This document shows positions 1-4,797 of a stretch of DNA of 5,367 nucleotides, in pieces. Both the position numbers and the translations under genes were made by a program. The notes beneath the pieces were generated by a model. That model saw only the letters and a program-made list of their open reading frames with translations. It made no database searches and was not told the origin of the DNA. Source of the stretch: [Eubacterium] saphenum (GTDB taxonomy: Bacteria; Bacillota; Clostridia; Oscillospirales; Ruminococcaceae); NCBI GenBank assembly GCA_004555635.1, contig SFHN01000104.1, positions 1 to 5,367 of the forward strand. The letters run 5' to 3'. Position 1 is the first letter of the stretch, and the number at the start of each line of letters is the position of its first letter.

Positions 1-111
1 GAGATAGACAAGGAGAAAACAATCCGCGACAAGCTTGCCCGAATTAAACGCGCGGGGCTTTCAATCCCCGAGAATGCTTGCTGTATTTCGGCGGACCTGT
101 CAAAGGACAGC
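1..111 (+). pseudogene. Fragment resembling LCM-type SAM-dependent methyltransferase
   Basis: Reading frame 1 is open from the window edge and gives 37 residues of the type EIDKEKTIRDKLARIKRAGL, followed by SIPEN and an ADLSKDS segment. From memory this resembles the part of leucine-carboxyl-methyltransferase-like (LCM, TIGR00027-type) class I methyltransferases in which an acidic residue ends a Rossmann strand (E-x-D), a basic helix follows, and a 'VDL.KD' strand comes next. After codon 37 the frame stays open to a TGA at 268-270, but the composition becomes odd and does not continue the family pattern, where an 'LxxxGFD...TFFSWEG' stretch would be expected. The gene therefore looks truncated or fused to unrelated sequence. 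Its start lies outside the window. The assignment rests on pattern memory of a short stretch, so it is moderate at best; the remaining 157 or so bases of the frame may be non-coding. Confidence 0.45.
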
Positions 112-128
112 CCGCGCGCAACGTATAA

Positions 129-281
129 ATCATATGCACTCGCGAGCAGTACCTTCTGCATAAGACGCCCAACCAAATTCGCATTTCCAACAGCGAAAAT
201 GAAATATCAACCTTCTTTTCCTTTGGAGCGGACAACAAAAATGAGAAAATCCCCCTTGACAAATTGTTGAAACTATATTAA
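129..281 (+). pseudogene. C-terminal gene remnant, unidentified
   Basis: Frame 3 is open for 50 codons between a TAA at 126-128 and a TAA at 279-281. It has a protein-like composition, rich in Asn, Glu, Lys and Ser, with segments such as EQYLLHKTPNQIRIS and EKIPLDKLLKLY. There is no ATG, GTG or TTG with a ribosome binding site at its beginning, so it is more likely the tail of a gene whose front was lost or shifted than a complete small gene. It could be the frameshifted tail of the methyltransferase-like fragment upstream or the end of a different gene. I do not recognise the family. Its stop codon overlaps the -10 box of the xylB promoter, which suits an old gene end abutting the next unit. 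The open frame may also be chance. Confidence 0.25.
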
Positions 282-284
282 AAT
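256..284 (+). promoter_or_regulatory. Sigma-A type promoter of xylB
   Basis: A perfect TTGACA -35 box (256-261) is followed by exactly 17 bases and TAAAAT (279-284), a five-of-six match to TATAAT. Transcription should begin near 290-292, leaving a leader of about 55 bases before the xylB start. There is no other gene between it and xylB, so it is the natural xylB promoter. Confidence 0.75.
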
Positions 285-292
285 AGTAAGTA

Positions 293-306
293 TAAAAACG
301 TTTTCA
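293..306 (+). promoter_or_regulatory. cre-like / LacI-family operator in the xylB leader
   Basis: The 14-mer TAAAAACGTTTTCA matches the catabolite-responsive element consensus TGWAANCGNTNWCA at every constrained position but the second (A for G). It contains the perfect dyad AAAACGTTTT (295-304) with the central CG typical of LacI/GalR-family operators. It lies just past the predicted transcription start, a position where CcpA binding blocks transcription. Catabolite repression of a pentose kinase is well known in Firmicutes. A dedicated LacI-family sugar regulator could equally use this site. Confidence 0.55.
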
Positions 307-328
307 TTGACGTTTTTAACATCGTTTT
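299..328 (+). repeat. Three CGTTTT units at 12-bp period
   Basis: CGTTTT occurs at 299-304, 311-316 and 323-328, that is, at exactly 12-bp steps, filling the space between the predicted transcription start and the ribosome binding site. The six bases between units are not conserved (CATTGA, then TAACAT). The first unit is the right half of the cre-like dyad. Possible readings are extra half-sites for the same regulator or chance in a T-rich leader. Confidence 0.4.
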
Positions 329-346
329 TTTAAGGAGAATAAAGCT

Positions 347-1870
347 ATGGCTTATATTTTAGGTGTCGATATCGGCACATCCGGCACGAAAACTGTTCTC
401 TTTTCCGAGGACGGAACGCCCGTCGCTTCTGCAACCTATGAGTACCCGCTCTACACCCCGCGCAACGGCTACGCCGAGCAGGACCCGCTTGATTGGTGGC
501 AAGCTTCCGTCAGCGGAATCAAGGATTGCCTTAACATCAGCCGCGTTCCCGCAGAGGAGATAAAGGGCATTGGTCTTTCGGGGCAGATGCACGGTCTTGT
601 TATGCTTGACGCCGAGAACAAGCCTATCAGAAAATCCATCATATGGTGCGACCAGCGCACCGCGAACGAGGTCGTTGAAATTACCGAAAAGGTAGGCGCT
701 GACCGCCTTATCGACATAACCGCAAACCCCGCGATTACGGGCTTTACCGCCGCGAAAATTATGTGGGTAAAGAACAACGAGCCTGAAAATTATGAGCGCT
801 GCCGTCATATTCTCCTCCCTAAGGATTATATACGCTTTATGCTGACTGGCGAGTATGCAACCGAGGTGTCCGACGCTTCGGGTATGCAGCTTCTTGATAT
901 CCCTAACCGCTGCTGGTCTGACGAGGTGATCGGAAAGCTCGGAATCGACAAGGCGCTTCTCGCCAAGGTTTACGAGTCGCCCGAGATTACCGGAACCATC
1001 ACCAAAAAGGCGGCGGAGCTTACAGGACTTAAGGAGGGAACTCCCGTTGTGGGCGGCGCGGGCGATAACGCTGCGGCGGCAGTCGGCACGGGCGTTGTCG
1101 AGGACGGAAAGGCGTTTACTACAATCGGGTCGAGCGGCGTTGTTTTCGCGCATACCTCCGATATCGCCATCGACAAGAAGGGCAGAGTTCATACGTTCTG
1201 CTGCGCGGTTCCCGGCTGCTGGCACGTTATGGGCGTTACGCAGTCTGCGGGTCTTTCGCTCAAGTGGTTCAGGGACAACCTCGCGTGGGCGGAGATGGAA
1301 ACCGCAATCGCAATGGGCGTTGACCCGTACTATCTTATGGACAAGGAGGCGGGCAGCGTTCCTATCGGCGCAAACCGTCTGCTGTACCTCCCGTACCTTA
1401 ACGGCGAGAGAACTCCCCACCTTGACCCCAACGCAAGAGGCGTGTTCTTCGGGCTTTCCACAATGCACAAGAAGCGCGATATGCTCCGTGCTGTTATGGA
1501 GGGTGTGTCCTATTCGCTGCGCGACTGTGTTGACGTAATGCGCGAGATGAACATAAACGTAAGCGATATGATGGCTTGCGGCGGCGGCGGAACCTCTCCG
1601 CTGTGGCGTCAGATGCTCGCCGACCTCTACGGCTGCCCCGTAAAGACCACGCTCAACAAGGAAGGTCCTGCGCTTGGCGTTGCACTGCTTGCGGCAGTCG
1701 GCGCGGGATTATATTCCAGCGTTCCCGAGGCTTGCCGCGCGGTAATAAAGCCCGAAAAGATACAGGAGCCTGTCGAGGAAAACACCCGCGAGTACGAAAA
1801 GGTTTATGCGATGTACCGCAGGCTTTACCCCGCAATGAAGCAGAGCTTTGCAGAGCTTGCCGAGATGTAA
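347..1870 (+). CDS. xylB: Xylulokinase (FGGY family)
   Basis: A 507-residue cytoplasmic sugar kinase that phosphorylates D-xylulose to xylulose 5-phosphate with ATP, feeding the pentose phosphate pathway. The N-terminal FGGY domain (about residues 4-245) opens with the phosphate-binding GVDIGTSGTK (6-15, Asp8). It carries the sugar-binding LSGQMHG (77-83), WCDQR (100-104) and the probable catalytic Asp240 in GGAGDNAAAAVG. The C-terminal FGGY domain (about 255-450) has TIGSSG (259-264), LNGERTPHLDPNARG (351-365) and the glycine-rich ACGGGGTSPLWRQ (410-422). Length is close to the roughly 480-510 residues usual for the family, and no key residue is missing. The ATG is preceded by AAGGAG at 332-337, nine bases away, and the homology starts at once, so the start is secure. 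It stands alone: no xylA or transporter gene lies beside it here, and a terminator follows. Another FGGY substrate such as ribulose is possible but less likely given the GQMHG and GERTPHLDP motifs. Confidence 0.93.
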   Translation: MAYILGVDIGTSGTKTVLFSEDGTPVASATYEYPLYTPRNGYAEQDPLDWWQASVSGIKDCLNISRVPAEEIKGIGLSGQMHGLVMLDAENKPIRKSIIWCDQRTANEVVEITEKVGADRLIDITANPAITGFTAAKIMWVKNNEPENYERCRHILLPKDYIRFMLTGEYATEVSDASGMQLLDIPNRCWSDEVIGKLGIDKALLAKVYESPEITGTITKKAAELTGLKEGTPVVGGAGDNAAAAVGTGVVEDGKAFTTIGSSGVVFAHTSDIAIDKKGRVHTFCCAVPGCWHVMGVTQSAGLSLKWFRDNLAWAEMETAIAMGVDPYYLMDKEAGSVPIGANRLLYLPYLNGERTPHLDPNARGVFFGLSTMHKKRDMLRAVMEGVSYSLRDCVDVMREMNINVSDMMACGGGGTSPLWRQMLADLYGCPVKTTLNKEGPALGVALLAAVGAGLYSSVPEACRAVIKPEKIQEPVEENTREYEKVYAMYRRLYPAMKQSFAELAEM

Positions 1871-1925
1871 AACGCACCACTCGTTAATGGGCTGCCAAAT
1901 CCGGCCCGCCATAATTGAATAGTAT

Positions 1926-1964
1926 AAAGTCGCTTTTGATACTATGTGTTAAAAGCGGCTTTTT
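1926..1964 (+). terminator. Rho-independent terminator after xylB
   Basis: AAAGTCGCTTTT (1926-1937) pairs with AAAAGCGGCTTT (1951-1962) in a 12-bp stem containing one T-G pair and a 13-base loop. The 3' side runs into five Ts (1960-1964). It lies 55 bases past the xylB stop and immediately before the next promoter, so it should insulate the two units. An alternative hairpin sharing its 5' arm (1919-1945) could compete with it. Confidence 0.7.
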
Positions 1965-1966
1965 CA

Positions 1967-1995
1967 TTGAATTTTTCCGACGATTGTGTTATAAT
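1967..1995 (+). promoter_or_regulatory. Promoter for the two-component system
   Basis: TTGAAT (1967-1972, four of six to the -35 consensus) is followed by exactly 17 bases and a perfect TATAAT (1990-1995), preceded by TG at 1987-1988, an extended -10. Transcription would start near 2002, giving a leader of about 155 bases before the response regulator start at 2158. The -10 box sits inside a perfect palindrome, so promoter access could be controlled by a dimeric DNA-binding protein. Confidence 0.65.
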
Positions 1996-2016
1996 AAACG
2001 CATAGCGTTTATTATA
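1990..2016. repeat. Perfect 12-bp-arm palindrome over the -10/start site
   Basis: TATAATAAACGC (1990-2001) and GCGTTTATTATA (2005-2016) are exact inverted copies separated by ATA. The dyad covers the -10 box and the predicted start point of the promoter at 1967-1995. It could be an operator or a member of a dispersed palindromic repeat family. No T-run follows, so it is not an intrinsic terminator. Confidence 0.7.
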
Positions 2017-2028
2017 CCCTTATCAAAA

Positions 2029-2077
2029 TGTCCTCGCACATACGCAAATCAAAGATTTGCTTCGTGCGTATCGGACA
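2029..2077. repeat. Long interrupted hairpin in the regulator leader
   Basis: Three nested paired segments share one axis: TGTCC/GGACA (2029-2033 with 2073-2077), CGCAC/GTGCG (2035-2039 with 2064-2068) and GCAAATC/GATTTGC (2044-2050 with 2054-2060), with an AAA loop. An alternative register pairs ATACGCA (2040-2046) with TGCGTAT (2065-2071). The retained nesting suggests a real RNA or DNA structure. It lacks a downstream T-run. No known riboswitch class is recognised. Confidence 0.65.
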
Positions 2078-2109
2078 ATTATAACATAACCTTGCGGTTA
2101 TGTTATAAT
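2078..2109. repeat. Perfect 14-bp hairpin in the regulator leader
   Basis: ATTATAACATAACC (2078-2091) and GGTTATGTTATAAT (2096-2109) are exact inverted copies around the loop TTGC. It abuts the preceding hairpin with no gap. The right arm ends in TGTTATAAT (2101-2109), an extended -10 sequence and also the start of a second copy of the upstream dyad, so the element may have a role at DNA as well as RNA level. No T-run follows on either strand. Confidence 0.7.
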
Positions 2110-2128
2110 AAATATAGTATTTATAATG
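2101..2128. repeat. Second, degenerate copy of the promoter dyad
   Basis: TGTTATAATAAA here (2101-2112) is identical to 1987-1998, and both are followed by a short centre and a TTTAT-containing right arm. The inner arms AAATA (2110-2114) and TATTT (2118-2122) are perfect around TAG, and the outer arms are imperfect. Two -10-like TATAAT boxes (2104-2109, 2122-2127) lie in it but neither has a convincing -35 partner. Separation from the first copy is about 113 bp, centre to centre. Confidence 0.5.
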
Positions 2129-2142
2129 TCACAACAGAAAAC

Positions 2143-2150
2143 GGGGGTGG
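2143..2150 (+). promoter_or_regulatory. Ribosome binding site fixing the GTG start of the regulator
   Basis: The purine-rich GGGGGTGG ends seven bases before GTG at 2158. It is the only Shine-Dalgarno-like stretch near the point where response regulator homology begins. It argues against the much longer frame that opens at 1915, whose first 81 codons cross the terminator, promoter and hairpins. Confidence 0.65.
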
Positions 2151-2157
2151 AATTGCT

Positions 2158-2841
2158 GTGAAAGAAATCCTTATTGTTGACGATGACAAGGACCTGTCGT
2201 TTATCATTTCGGAAATGCTTACAGACTACGGCTACGGGGTAACCTGCGCGCAAAGCTGCGACGAAGCATTTTTTCTGCTGGGCGAGCGGAAGTTTTCGCT
2301 TGTATTGCTGGATATAAACCTTCCCGACGGCACGGGCTTTGAGATATGTGCACAGCTTCGCAGGGCGTCTGCTGTTCCTGTGATTATTGCGAGCGCGCGC
2401 ACCGCCGAGGACGACCGCATAAACGGCTTTGACATAGGCGGCGACGATTATCTTCCGAAGCCGTATTCGATGAAGGAGCTTTTAGCGCGGGTAAACGCGC
2501 TGATACGGCGCGCCTACGGGTTCGGCAGCGAGGAGAAAACCGTTAGCTTCGGCGGCGTTTTTGTGAACATTACCGCGCGCACCGTCACGAAAAACGGCGC
2601 AGCGGTTTCGCTTTCCCTGCGTGAGTTTGACCTGTTGGCTTACCTTTGCGAAAACAAAAACACCGCGATACCCAAGGACAAGCTGCTGTCCGAGGTGTGG
2701 GGCGCGTTTTCCGAGGTCGAGCCGTCAACGCTTGCGGTACATATTCGCTGGCTGCGCGAGAAGCTTGAGGACAACCCCGCCGAGCCGCAATTTATCAAGA
2801 CCGTCTACAAGGTCGGTTATATGCTGGAGGTGGCGGAATGA
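2158..2841 (+). CDS. OmpR/PhoB-family response regulator
   Basis: A 227-residue DNA-binding regulator, the usual length for the family. The receiver domain (about 1-118) has the acidic cluster Asp8-Asp9-Asp10, the phospho-acceptor Asp52 in LVLLDINLPDG, the switch Ser79 and the conserved Lys101 in DDYLPKP. A short linker leads to a winged-helix domain (about 128-225) with LSLREFDLLAYL (152-163), the recognition-helix stretch TLAVHIRWLREKLE (191-204) and the wing FIKTVYKVGYML (212-223). It should be phosphorylated by the adjoining kinase and bind tandem half-sites as a dimer. The start is GTG at 2158, chosen because the receiver fold begins at residue 3 and a GGGGGTGG site precedes it; no ATG serves. 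The stop overlaps the kinase start, indicating translational coupling. The likely target is the tandem repeat before the ABC transporter; no such repeat is seen before its own gene. Confidence 0.93.
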   Translation: MKEILIVDDDKDLSFIISEMLTDYGYGVTCAQSCDEAFFLLGERKFSLVLLDINLPDGTGFEICAQLRRASAVPVIIASARTAEDDRINGFDIGGDDYLPKPYSMKELLARVNALIRRAYGFGSEEKTVSFGGVFVNITARTVTKNGAAVSLSLREFDLLAYLCENKNTAIPKDKLLSEVWGAFSEVEPSTLAVHIRWLREKLEDNPAEPQFIKTVYKVGYMLEVAE

Positions 2842-3968
2842 AGGGAAAGCTTTTTGCGGCGGCGCTTTGCTTTGTGGCAGCGCTGGCTTTTCTTACAGCG
2901 GTGCTGTATGGGCTTTGCGCAGAAAATCCCGCGGAGGATTGCGGCAGCTTTGCCGTCGCGGCAAACGAAATCGAACAGCTTATTGCTAGCGGCGACACGG
3001 ATGCGGCTTTGGTCTGCGCGGCGGGGCTAAAAGCCGCCTTGTCGGAATACTCTCCCGAAACAACGGGCAACGCGCCGTACTTATGGGCGGTTTTTGCAGC
3101 GGGTGCGACGGTGATAATCGTTGCTTTTGTGTACATATGGTTTGCCGTTCTGCGCCCGTTTGAAAAGCTAAACGGCTTTGCCGAGCGCATTGCGAACGGG
3201 GATTTTGACCTGCCCCTAAATTATGAGCGGACAAATTACTTCGGAAAATTCACTTGGGCGTTTGACAGTATGCGCCGCGAAATCGTGAAAGCGAGAGCCT
3301 GCGAAAAGGAGGCAATCGAAAACAACAAAACCGTCATCGCAACCCTCTCCCACGACATAAAAACTCCCGTGGCTTCAATCCGCGCCTATGCCGAGGGGCT
3401 TGACAATACGCCCGAAAAGCGCAGGAAGTATCTCTCGGTTATTATGAGCAAGTGCGACGAGGTCGCAAGGCTTACAAACGATATGTTTCTGCATTCGCTC
3501 TCCGACCTTGACAAGCTGAAGATGAACAGCGAGCGGCTCGAATTCTGCGGCTTCGCAAAGCAGGTCATAGGCGAAATCGGTGAGGAATACGGTGATGTAC
3601 ATTTCGCCGCCCCTGATTTCACGGCAGAAATTAACGCCGACAGAAACAGGCTAACGCAGATATTCGGCAACGTTATAACCAACGCGCGAAAGTATGCAAA
3701 GACGCGCATTGACGTCAGCATTACCCGCAGCGAAAACGCGGTCAGCATTCATTTCAGAGATTACGGCGAGGGAATACCCGACGAGGATATTCCGTTTATT
3801 TTCGGCAAGTTTTACCGCGGGAAAAACTGCGGCAGCGAGCAAGGCTCGGGGCTTGGGCTATACATCGTGAAATATGTCGCCGAGCAGTCGCGCGGCAGCG
3901 TATCGCTGAAAAATTGCGAAAAAGGGCTGGAAATCACCATTTCTCTGCCGATTTCGGAAAACTCTTAA
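2838..3968 (+). CDS. Membrane sensor histidine kinase, partner of the regulator
   Basis: A 376-residue two-pass membrane kinase. Membrane segment 1 is about residues 5-27 and segment 2 about 82-104, with an outside loop of some 55 residues between them. A HAMP-like linker beginning LRPFEKLNGF (105-114) follows. The HisKA domain carries SHDIKTP with His172 as the phosphorylation site. The ATPase domain has the N box (GNVITNARKYA, Asn282), G1 box DYGEGI (308-313), F box FIFGKFYRGK and G2 box GSGLGL (336-341). All motifs for activity are present. The ATG overlaps the regulator stop as ATGA, so the pair is co-translated. The sensor loop is larger than the very short loops of BceS-type intramembrane-sensing kinases but small for direct ligand binding; it holds Cys35 and Cys60, with Cys27 at its border. 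The signal is unknown; the downstream transporter suggests an envelope-acting compound. Confidence 0.93.
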   Translation: MKGKLFAAALCFVAALAFLTAVLYGLCAENPAEDCGSFAVAANEIEQLIASGDTDAALVCAAGLKAALSEYSPETTGNAPYLWAVFAAGATVIIVAFVYIWFAVLRPFEKLNGFAERIANGDFDLPLNYERTNYFGKFTWAFDSMRREIVKARACEKEAIENNKTVIATLSHDIKTPVASIRAYAEGLDNTPEKRRKYLSVIMSKCDEVARLTNDMFLHSLSDLDKLKMNSERLEFCGFAKQVIGEIGEEYGDVHFAAPDFTAEINADRNRLTQIFGNVITNARKYAKTRIDVSITRSENAVSIHFRDYGEGIPDEDIPFIFGKFYRGKNCGSEQGSGLGLYIVKYVAEQSRGSVSLKNCEKGLEITISLPISENS

Positions 3969-3997
3969 ATACTTCTTAATAACTTTTGCGGTAAAAT
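3963..3997 (+). promoter_or_regulatory. Activator-type promoter with CTTAA-N6-CTTAA tandem site
   Basis: TCTTAA is repeated at 3963-3968 and 3974-3979, an 11-bp period, so CTTAA-N6-CTTAA has both half-sites on one face of the helix. This is the geometry used by OmpR/PhoB-class regulators; SaeR, for example, uses GTTAA-N6-GTTAA. A TAAAAT -10 box lies at 3992-3997, and no good -35 exists 16-18 bases upstream because the repeat occupies that place, as in class II activation by PhoB. The left half-site overlaps the last codons of the kinase gene. It should drive the ABC genes, starting near 4003. Confidence 0.6.
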
Positions 3998-4026
3998 AGA
4001 AAAAAACAGAAAGGTGCTGAAAATTT

Positions 4027-4788
4027 ATGAAAAATACTATTCTCTCCGCAAAAGGACTTTGCAAAAGCTTTGCGCACAACGGCGTTCAGAACCACATTTT
4101 AAGCGGGCTTGATATAGACATTTACGAGGGCGATTTCACCGTCATAATGGGCGCTTCGGGTTCGGGAAAGTCAACGCTGTTGTATGCTTTAAGCGGTATG
4201 GACAGGGCAACGGGCGGTCAGGTTATCTACAACGGGAACGATATCGTAAAAATGTCCGAAAACAGCCTTGCGCAGCTCCGTCACGGGGATTTCGGGTTTA
4301 TTTTTCAGCAGATGCATCTTGTAAGCAACCTTTCGCTTTTTGAGAACGTGGCTGTTCCCGGCTATCTTAACAAAGCGGCTTCCGCCGAGGAGGTTAACTC
4401 CCGCGCGGAGGAGCTTATCACCAAAATGGGCATTTCCCACATCAAAACGCAGCTTCCGTCGCAGTGCTCGGGCGGCGAGCAGCAGCGCTGCGCAATCGCC
4501 CGCGCGGTAATCAACAGCCCGAAGCTGCTTTTTGCCGACGAGCCGACAGGCGCGCTTAACCGAAAGAACACCACCGAGGTGCTTAACCTGCTCACCGACC
4601 TCAACAGCGGCGGTCAGAGCATTTTAATGGTAACGCACGACGCCCGCGCGGCGCTTCGCGCGACAAGGATCATCTACCTCGCAGACGGCGCGGTTATCGG
4701 AGATATCGAGCTTGCGCCCTACTCCCCCGAAGCGGAAAAGAGCCGCGAAACGCAGGTTAACGCGTGGCTTGCATCCATGGAATGGTGA
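4027..4788 (+). CDS. ABC transporter ATP-binding protein (MacB/LolD/BceA-like)
   Basis: A 253-residue cytoplasmic ATPase that powers the permease encoded next. Motifs in order: Walker [10 protein letters not shown] (42-50, Lys48), Q-loop in [13 protein letters not shown] (Gln94/95), signature CSGGEQQR (147-154), Walker [10 protein letters not shown] (Asp171, catalytic Glu172) and the H-loop MVTHD (His204). The [11 protein letters not shown] and ADEPTGALN stretches are typical of the group serving FtsX/MacB-type permeases in lipoprotein release, macrolide or antimicrobial peptide export and resistance. The signature starts with Cys in place of the usual Leu, a conservative family variation. 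ATG at 4027 is preceded by AAAGGTG at 4010-4016. The stop is nine bases before the permease ATG, so the two are one operon. Substrate cannot be named; coupling to the upstream two-component system favours a stress or peptide-defence role. Confidence 0.93.
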   Translation: MKNTILSAKGLCKSFAHNGVQNHILSGLDIDIYEGDFTVIMGASGSGKSTLLYALSGMDRATGGQVIYNGNDIVKMSENSLAQLRHGDFGFIFQQMHLVSNLSLFENVAVPGYLNKAASAEEVNSRAEELITKMGISHIKTQLPSQCSGGEQQRCAIARAVINSPKLLFADEPTGALNRKNTTEVLNLLTDLNSGGQSILMVTHDARAALRATRIIYLADGAVIGDIELAPYSPEAEKSRETQVNAWLASMEW

Positions 4789-4797
4789 GGTGGCTGC

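Noticed and set aside
124..147. YKSYALAS in frame 1, resembling the end of a tmRNA proteolysis tag
   Set aside because: No tRNA-like acceptor domain, no CCA-type 3' end and no stop codon follow; the resemblance is chance.
44..262. 72-codon minus-strand open frame upstream of xylB
   Set aside because: No ribosome binding site or recognisable domain; it is antisense to the two plus-strand remnant frames, which look more protein-like.
359..1468. Long open frame of 369 codons on the minus strand
   Set aside because: It lies wholly inside xylB on the opposite strand, has no recognisable domain or ribosome binding site, and the plus-strand protein has full FGGY motifs. It is a codon-bias shadow.
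2029..2109. Leader hairpins as intrinsic terminators or a known riboswitch
   Set aside because: Neither hairpin is followed by a T-run on either strand, and no consensus of a known riboswitch or T-box is visible.
1987..2128. Possible CRISPR array from repeated palindromic units
   Set aside because: The units differ in sequence, are not regularly spaced, and no constant direct repeat of 23-40 bases alternates with spacers.
1915..2157. Extended N-terminus of the response regulator starting at ATG 1915
   Set aside because: The extra 81 residues cross the terminator, the promoter and the palindromes, have no family counterpart, and the receiver domain begins right after the GTG at 2158, which has its own ribosome binding site.
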